Below, piece by piece: positions 11,272 through 21,651 of a stretch of 64,000 bases of DNA. Origin of the DNA: Scilla litardierei (taxonomy: Eukaryota; Streptophyta; Magnoliopsida; Asparagales; Asparagaceae); contig CM061133.1 in NCBI GenBank assembly GCA_030789695.1, forward strand, positions 92,169,248 through 92,233,247, written 5' to 3'. Each line of letters starts with the position of its first letter. Position 1 is the first letter of the stretch. Position numbers and translations under genes: made by a program. The notes beneath the pieces are model-generated. The model saw only the letters and a list, made by a program, of their open reading frames with translations. It did not search any database and was not told where the DNA came from.

Positions 11272-12003
11272 TGTAATGCCCTGCTAAGCTACTGCACAAG
11301 TACTAGAAGGGGGGTGAATAGTACTTTGAAATAATTAAGAGGCTAATTCCTAATTACCTTGCAAACTCTACCAATTAATGCGGAAATGCGGAATAGTAAA
11401 TAATCGACAACAAATAAACAAACGCAAACAAACGATATTACTGGGTTCGGATCCACCCAAGTCTCCCCGACTTGTTCCCGGTGATCCTACGTCCCAACCA
11501 CCCGGATCCCTTCCGGATACTTGAGTTAGAAACCCTAACTCAAGATTTTCACTATGAAATACTTGTTAAAAACCTTCACAAGTCAAATCATACACAAATG
11601 AACTTGTGACTCCCACAACCCGGGATCACAAACACTCTCTCACAACCGAGAACGAATCACTTACAATATCAAAGTAAATTGAAATGAAATAGCTTACCAC
11701 AAAATACCTATGCCTTGAGTATACTTACGAATTAGGGCAAAGATGATTTTGAGGAAGATGAAGAGGCACCAAACCCTAGCTCCAAGATGTAGACCAGCTA
11801 TGGAGAGCTATGAGGTTGATGGTGACCTAGGATCAAGCACTTGGCTTGGAAGGCTCACAATCAATGAATCTCTCTTTTGAAATAAGAGTGAGAAGAGATT
11901 CAAGATTGGAATGATTGAGCTTTGAATGAGAGGGAATGATTTCTCTTTGATCTCTAAACTTGTAATAATATCAGCCTTGAGTGCAATGAATGCAGCTCAA
12001 CAA

Positions 12004-12013
12004 GTATTTATAG
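12004..12013 (-). promoter_or_regulatory. TATA box in S2 LTR
   Basis: Minus-strand CCTATAAATA followed by CTTG, identical in core to the S1 LTR TATA box at 20881. It lies about 65 bp downstream (minus sense) of the array. Confidence 0.7.
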
Positions 12014-12078
12014 GATAGAGGAGAGAGAGAGAGAGAAAAACGTTTCAATTAAAGCTCCAACGGCTCTATTCTGAACCA

Positions 12079-12724
12079 AACTAGTCGGTCAAAGAACAAC
12101 CACTGACCGACTAGTTCATCAACTAGTCGGTCGGTCAATCAACGTAGACCGACTAATGAGTGAACAGGGAATAGGTCGAAGTTCAGACAAAAGGAACTAG
12201 TCTGTCCAAGAAGACTAGCTGACCGACTAGTTTCACAACTAGTCGGTCGGTTACTCAACTGAGACCGACTAAGAGATAAAACTGAAGTCTGAGCACAAAT
12301 TGATTTAGTCGGTCCAAGAACAAATGTTGACCGACTAGTTCATCAACTAGTCGGTCTCCAAATGTGCATAGACCGACTAGCGATAAACAGTAAGTCAGGT
12401 GAAAATTGGCATGTACAGTAAAGCTCAACTAGTCGGTCTAAGAAGGAAAGTTGACCGACTATTTCATCAACTAGTCGGTCGATCAATGAACACAGACCGA
12501 CTAATTATAAACAGTAGCTCAGGCACAAATTGGCATGAACAGCGAAAGCTCAACTAGTCGGTCTCAGAAGCATCACTGACCGACTAGTTCACAAACTAGT
12601 CGGTCGGTGAGTCAACGTAGACCGACTAACTGTAAACAGTAAAGAGCTATGATTTGAGAAAGCAAACTAGTCGGTCCAAGAAGGATTGCCGACCGACTAG
12701 ATCACCATCTAGTCGGTTGGTTCT
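12079..12724. repeat. TAGTCGGTC/GACCGACTA array in S2 LTR
   Basis: Repeated units of four half-sites in the order TAGTCGGTC, GACCGACTAG, CTAGTCGGTC, GACCGACTA. The inner pair is separated by 6-8 bases and the outer pair by 12-18, with about 50 bp of unrelated sequence between units. Around six units are visible. The array occupies U3, upstream of the TATA box. Confidence 0.9.
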
Positions 12725-13145
12725 TCTTCTTGAACCAACTGACATGCACAAGAAGTCGCGAATCGAAGCGCGATGCTTCGGGAAAGTTTGTATGGACTTC
12801 TTACAAGTTCTTATGTCTAAGATAGGAGCGATATGAAGATTAAAACGTAAGACCTACTCAAGGCTTAACATTCTACGGAACGAAGCTAAAAGACTATAAA
12901 TAAAACTTAACGAACCGTCTTCGAAAGCTTCGATCCGAATCTTTATGACTTCTAAAATGGTCCAAAATCTTCAACGAAGCTTTAGGCATATGATCACGTG
13001 ATTTGAGAAGTCTCGAGACGTCGCTTTGGATGTTCAAATGAATTTGGCGACGATCTCCATAACTGCGCTCACAAATTGTTAGTTCATAATATATTTATGT
13101 TTGTTCATCATCCAAAACCAAATCCGGGGAGTCCAATATCCAACA

Positions 13146-13445
13146 TTCTCCCCCTTTTTGGTGATGACAAACCAACATAAATAATAATAAAAAATAATGA
13201 CTCAAATGTAATTTACTTACTCCCCCTGCATTGATGACACGTTAATTCCAAAATGAATAATAATAATACTCATCAAGCAGACGAGTGAAGTATAAAATGA
13301 GAATCAAATATTGAAATTTAGGAATTGAAATTCCATTTTATATATCTTAACTCCCCCTAAATCTAACACATCAAATTAGATTCTTGGAAAAATGCTTAAA
13401 TTATCATTTAGCACATGTCATTATTATATCTCTCCCCCTTTGGCA
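13146..13445 (-). promoter_or_regulatory. S2 polypurine-tract cluster
   Basis: Four CTCCCCCT-type tracts on the plus strand (GGGGGAG in minus sense) at about 13149, 13222, 13351 and 13430. The first touches the LTR and contains AAAAAGGGGGAGAA in sense. It would prime plus-strand synthesis. A series of such tracts is a known Sirevirus hallmark, and S1 and S4 have the same four. Confidence 0.8.
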
Positions 13446-13815
13446 TTAGCAAAAAGTATGTGAGGAAATCAATGACAACAACAATGGCTTCAAATCAAAG
13501 CATAGGAGTCATAGAATACGACCACGGCCCAAATGACACCAAAGAAAAATACGAATGAAATCAAGGCGTGTCAATGAGACCAAAGTCGAAAATCGATAAG
13601 TAAAATCATCAAAACTCAAATTAATTTTACGAATTGAGTTATGGAATATACTCTCCAATATCAACATTCTTGGTTAATTTAGTGCATGGAAAACAATTCT
13701 ATGTTTTCATAAAATGAATTCTATTTAACTAAGTTAATATCGTCGAGCGACGAAATCAAACATCAGAGACATATAAAAAGTTAAATGTGCACAAGATAAT
13801 GAAATGTCAACATCG

Positions 13816-13822
<7 letters not shown>
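13446..13822 (-). other. S2 3' untranslated region, left of LINE
   Basis: Non-coding. It matches the S1 3' region around 30070-30430 in reverse orientation, including the GTCGCTCGACGA motif. No gene seen. Confidence 0.6.

Positions 13823-13895
<73 letters not shown>
13823..13895. repeat. TA dinucleotide microsatellite
   Basis: About 36 TA repeats. S1 has only a short TA tract at the same place (about 30048-30061), so it expanded in S2 beside or because of the LINE insertion. The Tyr/Ile repeat protein it appears to encode is an artefact. Confidence 0.9.
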
Positions 13896-13898
<3 letters not shown>

Positions 13899-16273
13899 GC
13901 TTAAGGTGAATGCCCCTGCTTTCTATAAAGACCTTTATAATCAGACCACTTATTTGAGCTCCTTTTCTAATCTTGTCCCAAAGCGCATTTTGACTAGCGA
14001 TTCCTCTTCTTGGTTTGTAAGAAGAGTCTCTAATGAGGAGATTAAGGCAGCTGTTTTCCAAATTGGGCCTGATAAGTCCCCAGGTCCCGATGGATTTAAC
14101 GGTTTCTTTTTCCAGCAAAACTGGGACCTTTTGGGTGAGGATGTGACTATAGCTATTAAATCTTTTTTTGATTCTGGTTCCCTCCTCAAGCAGATAAATC
14201 ATTCCTTCCTTACCCTCGTGCCTAAGAATTCCAATGCATCTTGTCTGGGAGATTATAGGCCTATTGCCTGCTGTAACGTAATCTATAAGTTTATCAGCAA
14301 AATCCTCTGCAACAGGTCGAAGGCAGTGGTCCATGACCTGATTTCGCCAAATCAGGCTGCTTTTCTCAAGGGGAGGCTCCTTTCTGACTGCACGCTTATT
14401 GCCCATGAGCAGATCAGGGATTTCAATAACCCTATGGGGGGGAGAGCTTGTTTGAAGTTGGACTTAAGGAAAGCGTTTGACAGTGTGAATAGGGATTTCA
14501 TCCTATATTTTTAAAGTCAGCTTGGTTTTCCTGAAGGGTTCATTGCGTGGATTAGAGAATGCATTACCTCACCGACTTTTTCGGTGATGGTTAATGGAAC
14601 CCCATGTGGTTACTTTGGGGGTAATAGGGGAATTCGTCAAGGTGACCCTCTTTCCCCCTACCTTTTTGTAATTGTAATGGAAGCCTTCTCTATTCTGATG
14701 GATAAAGCTGTTACTGCCCGAAAAATCAGTCCAATGCGGCGTTCTGGTGCAATTTCTCATCTCTTATTTGCTGACGACATGTTAGTGTTTTGTCGTGCAA
14801 ATAAAGCATCTTTTATGGGCATCAAAAACCTGTTAGGAGAGTTTTCTAATTACACTGGGCTCAAGGTCAACTGGGACAAGAGCTCTGGGCTATTCAGTAA
14901 AGGGGCAAGGAATAAAGACATCCTCGCGGACATCCTGGGTATTAAGCAAGTGTCTTCCATCACTACCTACTTGGGTTTACCATTATCCCTGAAGTATCCT
15001 ACTACTCCAAACTATAGAAGGCTTGTTGATAAATGCAGGAAGAAGATGAATGGTTGGTCCTCATCGGTTCTTTCAATTTTTGGGCGTATTGAGCTGGTCA
15101 GATCGGTGATTCATGGTATGGTTGCTTTCTGGATGCAAGTTTTTCACCTACCGATGAATGTTATTAGAGCTATCTCGCAAGCTTGTAGGAAATTCATTCT
15201 TGGTAATTCTAAGGCTTGGGCTTGGGAGGACTTATGTAAGCCAAAAACAGAAGGTGGGGTTGGAATTCGTATGCTTGAAGAGCTGAATGTTGCCGCGAGT
15301 GTGAAGCTTACCTAGAGATACCTTACCGCAGATTGTACTTGGGCAAACCTGATGCGGAGTAAATATGGGTAAACTAGGGGGTTCTTTTCGGCTACTAGAT
15401 CAATATTTGCTTCGGGTTCTTGGAAGCGATTGCTTGACAGTCGCCCGGTTTCGCAACTTCTTATTCGGAGGGCGGTTCGCGATGGGCGAACTACAAAATT
15501 TTGGCAAGATCCATGGCTTGATGTCGGCCCCTTGCAGGATACATTCCCCGTCCCTCTTGGTGTCGAGCATGCCCTAGTTGCGGTCTACTGGGGGCCGAAT
15601 GGATGGAAATCGGACTCCTCTATTGTACAGGTGCGGCATCTTCTAGCTGGCATTTCTCTAAAACCTGGGACTGATGGCTGGTCTTGGTTGCCTGGGGGGG
15701 TCATTTAGTTTCAAGCAGGCATGGGAAGGTCTTCGCAAAAAGCGCCCTACTTTTCCTGAACACAAGCTAGTTTGGTATCCCAATCATATTCCTAAGATGT
15801 CCCTTACTCTCCTCAGGGCTTTGAGGGGAAAATTGCTTACCAGGGATAAGCTTTCCCGATGGGCTACTACCGCAACTACTGATTGTGTCTTATGTGCAGA
15901 TAATGAGGTAGAAACTGTGGAGCACTTATTTTTCCATTGCAACTATTCTAGTTACATTTTGCGCAGAGCTCTACTTAAATTGAAGGTGCCAATGCAAGTT
16001 TCACCGTCGCTCTTAGAGGTTGGCAAGTGTTTACTTACAAACTTCCCTCTTAAGGGATGTCTGAGTATTCTTGCTAGAACCTGTCTAGCGGGTATGGTTT
16101 GGCATATCTGGCGTGAAAGGAATCGAAGGATTTTTGAAGATTCTAGAAGGGATAAAGTCTCTCTGTTTGAAGAGATAGCTGCTGATATCCGTGTTGCTTT
16201 GTACAATCAAGACCCGTCCACTTCTGAAGAGATAGAAGTTTTCAATAATTGGGGATTCAAGGATTATGGCTAG
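13896..16273 (+). pseudogene. LINE reverse transcriptase with zf-RVT domain
   Basis: The RT domain shows DKSPGPDGFN (about 14080), LVPKN with DYRPIACCN (about 14260), KLDLRKAFDSV (about 14455), GIRQGDPLSPYLF (about 14630) and the catalytic FADDM (about 14768). The C-terminal zf-RVT domain shows CVLC...EHLFFHC at 15880-15935. The frame is interrupted by TAA at 14512-14514, stops near 15313 and 15370, and a shift near 15700. The enzyme would copy LINE RNA at a nicked target; this copy cannot encode it. Confidence 0.9.
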
Positions 16274-16509
16274 GGGGTTGGGCTTGGACCATGTTTTTGG
16301 ACCATGTTTTTGGTTTACATTGGCCTTCTAGTTGGCAGTGTATTTTGTGATTGATTTAGGGGTTCTGGCTCGGGGGTAGAACTAATAGTAGGGAGTGACG
16401 GCGCTTGTGCCCTCTCCTCTCTCTATCAGGTGTACTGCCCAATAAGGAACCCTGTGTATTTGTATCTATTACGGATTTAATAAACTATACGCTTACCCTT
16501 CAAAAAAAA
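13896..16509 (+). mobile_element. 5'-truncated L1-type LINE
   Basis: A non-LTR retrotransposon copy inserted in the S2 3' region. It lacks ORF1 and the endonuclease and starts within the region before the RT domain. It ends with an untranslated tail (16274-16501) and a short A8 tract at 16502-16509. A clean target duplication was not visible because the left flank is a TA microsatellite. Confidence 0.85.
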
Positions 16510-16744
16510 GCATGAGTACATCAAAAGATACATCCGTCAACATACAAAAAGCGATCCAATGATCGAAGCACAAAAGATACAACAGCATATCACACATATA
16601 TCATCATCAGAGTACACCAAAATATATGAAGATACAACAAAACACATCAAAATTTCAAAATCATCCAGAACACCACTCTATCCTACCCAAACTCTCTCAT
16701 ACTAGACATATCATCCAAGGAGCATCAAGAGTCCTCAAGGAAGC
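16510..16744 (-). other. S2 3' untranslated region, right of LINE
   Basis: Non-coding stretch between the LINE A-tail and the stop of the S2 third ORF, collinear with S1 29809-30050. Nothing else seen. Confidence 0.6.
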
Positions 16745-18364
16745 TCAAGAGGAAGTGGCAGGATCTGCAGCAGCAGCAGGCTCTGCAGGAGTGGAGGTGG
16801 TCACCGGGTCATCAGTAGTGTCCACAGGAGTGACGGAAGTGGTAACCTCTGGAGCAGCAACAGTAGTGGCCTCGGGAGCACCAGTCGGAGCATCCACCGC
16901 AGGAGCGGTGGCAACAGGTGTGCTCTCGGGGTCATCAGCAGACGAAGCAGCAGCAGCATCACCAAAAGTGCCCTCGGGGGCACGAGTGGAAGCACGAACC
17001 AGCTCTTCAATCTCCTCCTCGTCCATCTCCTCCTCGTCAGAGACTGACGGAGGGATCTCAATACCAAGGTGACGAGCTATACGAGATAGAATCTCCTCGG
17101 TACGAGCATAACGAGACTCCACACGTCGAATAGACCGTGCGAGCTCGTCAAGAGTGGTGGAGGGAGTAGCTGAGGCAGAAGCAGAGGCAGACGCTGAAGG
17201 TGTCGTCCTCTGGACGTGACGGAGCGCCGCAAGAGACTTCTTGACGGCCGTCGCGTTTAGAGGAGGACCAAGTGGACGCTCATCGTCAGGAGGAAGTGTG
17301 ATACGGAAGTGGCGAAAAACAAGGGTCAGAAGGCACGGGAATGGGATATGAGCCGACTTCGTGGACTTGCGAATACACTCGAAAGAATCCATCTTATCGA
17401 GTATAATGCGAGCCCAGTTAATCGAGCTCCCCATGAAGATGGCATAGATCAACTTCAAGAAAGGCTGGGACGGCAAAGAGGAGAAGCCGTACTTGGGAAG
17501 CAAGCACGACTTCAGAATCAAATTCAGGACCCAGGCATTAGGCTTGAAGGACTTGGAGGGAACGCCAATCATGGCGGGAGGAATCTCATGGAAAATCTGA
17601 GAAAGCACGACTTGATCAAGGGAGGAGATATCATCAACAGAAATGTCATACGATAGAAGGCCAGACGAGGAGATACCCAAAATCTCTCTTAAGATTTCTA
17701 CCGTGAGGACTATCGGAGTCCCCAAAACAGTCGTCTCAATCGAGTGGGACTCGTCGTACTGACCACGAATCCTATTGGCATAGAAGAGCTTCACTAGGCG
17801 AGGGTAGGGGTGAGGATTCGCCTTAGGGTCATATCGAAGGTAATCGATAAGACCCGAAGAAGACAGAAGGTCTGAGAGGCCAAGGAAGTCACTAAACTGA
17901 ACGAAATGCTCCAGAAGCAGTGGGCAGTGTTCGATACGGTTGTAAGCCGCGAGACACATATGGTCGTCACGACACAACGAAATATCGACGCCGCCAACCG
18001 GCATCGGAGCCTTTCCCTTAGGCTTACGAGTGGAAGTACGAGGACGGGAACTATACGTAGGCTGATCCCTAGGAGGTGTAGGATCCCTATGGGTCTCGGT
18101 CTCGGGAATATACTCGGTGTCGGAATCCGAAGCACCGGGTGGAGTGGGAGCACGAAACGACACAGGCTTGGGCTTGGGCTGAGATCGGGGCCTCGCTGTC
18201 GTCGTCCTCTTACGCTTAAGAGGAGGCAAAGACGAAGAGGGTTGGGTGGTTTTCGGACGACGTTTCAGAGGGGTTCACATAGGTTGCGGGGGGTCTGAGG
18301 GTGGCGAATCGACAGTCATAGGCGAAGGGCCAGAGGGAGTGATCGGAATACGTGTACGAGCCAT
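16745..18364 (-). pseudogene. S2 third ORF (Sirevirus env-like position), nonsense mutation
   Basis: This is the homologue of the intact S1 ORF 28117-29808. The ATG at 18364 gives MARTRIPITPS as in S1, but codon 30 is TGA (18277-18275). The frame then stays open from about 18229 to 16745 (about 495 residues). It has a basic Pro/Lys-rich N-part, a conserved central domain with the VGGVDISLCRDD motif, and an acidic then Ala/Thr/Pro-rich C-part. A re-start downstream of the stop is conceivable but has no ATG close by. I see no signal peptide or membrane segment. Confidence 0.85.
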
Positions 18365-19188
18365 AAGCGCGGCACGACACGTCGCAATCAAACGAGATAA
18401 CCCTAGACACAAACCCTAGAAATCGAAATAACTAGAAACCCTAACCCTAAGAGCTGAAAACTAACCTTAGACAGCTAGGAGAAGGAGGAGAGATCACCTA
18501 GGAGGAGGATCGACGGACGGCGACGGCGGGGATGGCCGGAAACAGGCCGGACACGACGGAGGAGATGAACGGGCTCGGCGGAAATTTGGCTGAGAGAGGG
18601 GAGAGAACCGACTAGAAATGAGAATAGTCGGTCGGGGGCTGAGTTAAATCGACTGGAATTCGAAAAGACAAAACAGTCCCTGTCACAACTAGTCGGTCAC
18701 AGTTCAAGCACTGACCGACTAGATCACGATCTAGTCGGTCGGTCAATGAGCTTGAACCGACTAGTTGTAAACAGTAACTGAAACCAAATTCCCTGCCAAG
18801 ATTTAGTCGGTCTAAGCTCATTCACTGACCGACTAGAACTGAATCTAGTTGGTCGGTCAATGAACTTGGACCGACTAAGAGAGTCCAAAAATTGAAAATT
18901 TTGAAATTTTGATTTCTCTCCTAATCACACTTCGACGAAACATCAAAATACTCTCATTAATCATTATACTACCCCATTAAACATCGAAAATCTGAAATTT
19001 GACGTTTAAGAACAAATCGAGCGAAAATTCCAAAAATTCAACAAAAAATCCAGAAAATGTCAATTAATCTAGCATAAGCAAATATAAAGAATTGAATAGC
19101 ATGCAAGATTATTGAAAAACATATGAATCCTAAATAGCAAATATAAAGAATTGAATAGCATGCAAGATTATTGAAAAACATATGAGTC
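18365..19188 (-). other. S2 spacer between pol and third ORF
   Basis: Non-coding. It contains the palindrome array at 18607-18880, a C-rich leader just before the third ORF (two CCCTAA repeats near 18435 in a leader-like context), and AT-rich sequence with a tandem duplication next to the pol stop. Confidence 0.7.
18607..18880. repeat. TAGTCGGTC/GACCGACTA array before S2 third ORF
   Basis: The same half-site architecture as in the LTR, in about three units (near 18607-18640, 18690-18770 and 18803-18875), with inner pairs such as GACCGACTAG...CTAGTCGGTC. It lies about 250 bp upstream (minus sense) of the third-ORF start. S1 has the same arrangement at 27467-27812. Confidence 0.9.
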
Positions 19189-19194
19189 CTAAAT
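19077..19194. repeat. 59-bp tandem duplication at S2 pol end
   Basis: 19077-19135 and 19136-19194 are the same 59-bp unit with one visible difference (GAATCC against GAGTCC). The unit is just downstream, in minus sense, of the pol stop at 19189-19191. S1 has one copy. Confidence 0.85.
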
Positions 19195-19750
19195 CTCGGA
19201 TTCACCCATAATCCCCAATTCTCGACGCAACCGCACAACGGAGTCCTCCTTTAGGGGTTTCGTGAAAATATCGGCGATTTGCTTCTGGGTTTCAACGTAC
19301 ACTAAAATGATGTCCTTTTTAGCAACATGATCATCTAAGAAATGGTGTCGGACATCTATGTGTTTCGAACGGGAATGGTGTAACGGGTTCTTGGAAAGAC
19401 ATATTGCACTTTGGTTGTCAACCATGATAGGGCAAGTATCACAGTTTATACCAAAGTCTTTAAGTGTGTGTCTCATCCAAAGAACTTGAGCACACGCGGC
19501 ACCGGCGGCAATATATTCCGCCTCGGTGGTTGAAAGTGATACGGAATTCTGCTTCTTGGAAAACCAAGAGACAAGAGAATTTCCTATAAAATGGCAAGTG
19601 CCACTAGTACTTTTCCTGTTGGATTCGCATCCCGCATAATCTGCGTCACTATATGAGATTAACTCATACGTGCTAGATTTTGGATAAAGTAATCCAAAAT
19701 CAAGTGTATAACTTAAATAACGGAAAATACGCTTTACCGCTACTAAGTGA
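19189..19750 (-). pseudogene. pol: S2 RNase H, C-terminal part of pol
   Basis: The minus-strand translation gives the copia RNase H: SDADYAGC and KSTSGTCHF near 19640-19580, TTEAEYIAA near 19520, then the tail with DNQSAICLSKN, KHIDVRHHF and IADIFTKPLKE to the stop at 19189. It is almost identical to S1 26700-27209. Its upstream part resumes at 32641, and the break is exactly the S1 insertion site. Confidence 0.9.
19746..19750. other. Target-site duplication AGTGA of S1 (left copy)
   Basis: AGTGA at 19746-19750 and again at 32641-32645 flanks S1 precisely. Removing S1 with one copy restores a continuous S2 pol frame. This shows integration by a standard 5-bp staggered cut. Confidence 0.95.
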
Positions 19751-20172
19751 TGTTGGATATTGGACTCCCCGGATTTGGTTTTGGATGATGAACAAACATA
19801 AATAAAATATGAACTAACACTTTGTGAGCACAGTTATGGAGATCGTCGCCAAATTCATATGAATATCAATAACGACGTCTCGAGACTTCTCAAAGCACGT
19901 GATCGTATGCCTAAAGCTTCGTTGAAGCTTATGGACCTTTTTAGAAGTCATGAAGATTCGATCGAAGCTATTGAAGTCGGTATCGTCAAGTTTATTTTAT
20001 AGTCTTTAAGCTTCTTTCGTAGAATGTTAAGACTTGAGTAGGTCTTACGTTTTAATTCTTCATAACGCTCATATCTTAGCTCTAGGATCTTAGTAGAAGT
20101 CCATACAATTCTTCCCGAAGCTTCGCGCTTCGATTCGGGACTTCTTGTGCATGTTAGTTGGTTCAAGAAGAA

Positions 20173-20818
20173 GAACTGACCGACTAGATGGTGATCTAGT
20201 CGGTCAGCCAAGCTTCTTGGACCGACTAGTTTCTGTCAGTTAATTCTTAGCTCTTTACTGTTTACAGTTAGTCGGTCTAAGTTGACTCACCGACCGACTA
20301 GTTTGTGAACTAGTCGGTCAGTGATGCTTCTATGACCGACTAGTTGAGCTTTCCCTGAACATGCACATTTGAGCTTGAGTTACTGTTTATCATTAGTGGG
20401 TCTGTGCTCATTGATCGACCGACTAGTTGATGAACTAGTCGGTCAACTTTCCTTCTTGGACCGACTAGTTTAGTTTACTGTACATGCCAAATTTTTCACC
20501 ATACTTACTGTTTATCGTTAGTCGGTCTATGTTCATTTGGTGACCGACTAGTTGGTGAATTAGTCGGTCAACATTTGTTCTTGGACCGACTAAGTCTAAT
20601 TCTTCTCAGACTTCAGTTTTATCTGTTAGTCGGTCCACGTTGAGTAACCGACCGACTAGTTGTGAAACTAGTCGGTCAGCTACTCTTCTTAGACCGACTA
20701 GTTCCTTAGTCTGTACTTTGATCTTTTCTCAGTTTACTCATTAGTCGGTTTACGTTCAGTGACCGACTGACTAGTTGATAAACTAGTCGGTCGGTGATTG
20801 TTCTTTGACCGACTAGTT
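20173..20818. repeat. Inverted half-site array in S1 U3
   Basis: Six consecutive units of the pattern TAGTCGGTC, then GACCGACTAG-loop-CTAGTCGGTC, then GACCGACTA. By hand I count about 25 copies of ACCGAC or its complement in about 650 bp, where chance predicts less than one. Loops are 6-8 bases and spacers between units are not conserved. The array ends about 65 bp before the TATA box. Palindrome-rich LTR promoter regions are known from maize Sireviruses. The same array is in the 3' LTR at 31189-31834. Confidence 0.93.
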
Positions 20819-20880
20819 GGGTTCAGAAAAGAGCCGTTGGAGCCCTAATTGAAACGTTTTTCTCTCTCTCTCTCTTCATT

Positions 20881-20890
20881 CCTATAAATA
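20881..20890 (+). promoter_or_regulatory. TATA box of S1 5' LTR
   Basis: CCTATAAATA followed by CTTGTTGG, after a CT-rich tract. The same box is at about 31897-31906 in the 3' LTR and in reverse in S2. The genomic RNA would start about 25-35 bp downstream. Confidence 0.75.
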
Positions 20891-21626
20891 CTTGTTGGGC
20901 TGCATTCATTGCTGCCAAGGCTGATATTAATGCAAGTTTAGAGATTCAAGAGAAATCAATCCAAGCTCATTCAAAGCTCATTCCCTCCATTCTTTAATCT
21001 CTCCTAACTCTTACTTCCAAAGAGAGATTCATTGAGTGTGAAGCCTTCCAAGCCAAGTGCTTGATTCTAGGTCACCAACATCCCCAAAGCTCTCCATCGC
21101 TGTTCTACATCTTGGAGCTAGGGTTTGGTGCCACTTCTTCCTCAAAATCATCCTTGCCCTAATTCGTAAGCAATACTCAAGGCATAGGTATTTTGTTCGG
21201 TAAGAAGTTTCTTTATTTCATTTCATATTTGATTTGTAAGTTTCACTCTCGGTTGTGAGAGTGTGGTTGTGATCCCGGGTTGTGGGAGTCACAAATTACA
21301 TTTTGTATGATTTGACTTGTGGAGGTTTTTCACAAGTATTTCATAGTGGAAATCTTGAGTTAGGGTTTCTAACTCAAGTATCCGGAGGGGATCCGGGTGG
21401 TTGGGACGTAGGATCACCGGGAACAAGTCGGGGAGACTTGGGTGGATCCGAACCCAGTAACATCTCTTGTTAGCGTTGTTAATTTTGTGTTGTCATTTCA
21501 ATTTAAGCTTCCGCAAATTGAATTGGTAGTTGTTTGCATTTAATTTGGAATTATACTCCTTATTATTTTAAAGTACTATTCACCCCCCCTCTAGTACTTG
21601 TGCAGTAGCTGGTAGGGTATTACATT

Positions 21627-21638
21627 TGGTATCAGAGC
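21627..21638 (+). other. tRNA-iMet primer-binding site of S1
   Basis: TGGTATCAGAGC begins two bases after the LTR end and is complementary to the 3' end of plant initiator tRNA-Met, the standard copia primer. Confidence 0.95.
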
Positions 21639-21651
21639 CAGATACACAGCT

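Larger units (their letters stand above)
11272..13145 (-). repeat. S2 3' LTR (1,874 bp)
   Basis: The plus strand begins TGTAATGCCC at 11272 and ends CCAACA at 13145, directly beside the polypurine tract. The length of 1,874 bp equals that of both S1 LTRs, although the sequence is clearly diverged. It holds a palindrome array (12079-12724) and a TATA box (about 12004-12013, minus sense CCTATAAATA). Confidence 0.9.
19751..21624 (+). repeat. S1 5' LTR
   Basis: Starts TGTTGGATAT and ends GGTATTACA next to the primer site. It contains the palindrome array 20173-20818, a TATA box at 20881-20890 and, towards the 3' end, a run of seven C in CACCCCCCCTC, as in S2, S4 and S6. Confidence 0.97.

Noticed and set aside
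13804..14514. Protein starting with a Tyr/Ile repeat
   Set aside because: The N-terminal part is a translated TA microsatellite; only the LINE RT part after about 13897 is real.
13880..16520. Target-site duplication of the LINE
   Set aside because: Several short candidates (GAAGC/AAGC, ATGA) exist, but the TA tract makes the left border ambiguous; none is convincing.
18430..18450. Telomere-like CCCTAA repeats
   Set aside because: Only two imperfect copies in a leader where TAGGGTT-type motifs are common; not an interstitial telomere.
20173..20818. CRISPR-like array of repeats with spacers
   Set aside because: Repeats are short inverted half-sites with loops and irregular spacing inside a plant LTR; there are no cas genes, and the organism is eukaryotic.
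20281..20818. Clustering of S1 LTR substitutions in the array
   Set aside because: Four of eight differences fall in the array, which is about 35% of the LTR; too few to differ from chance.
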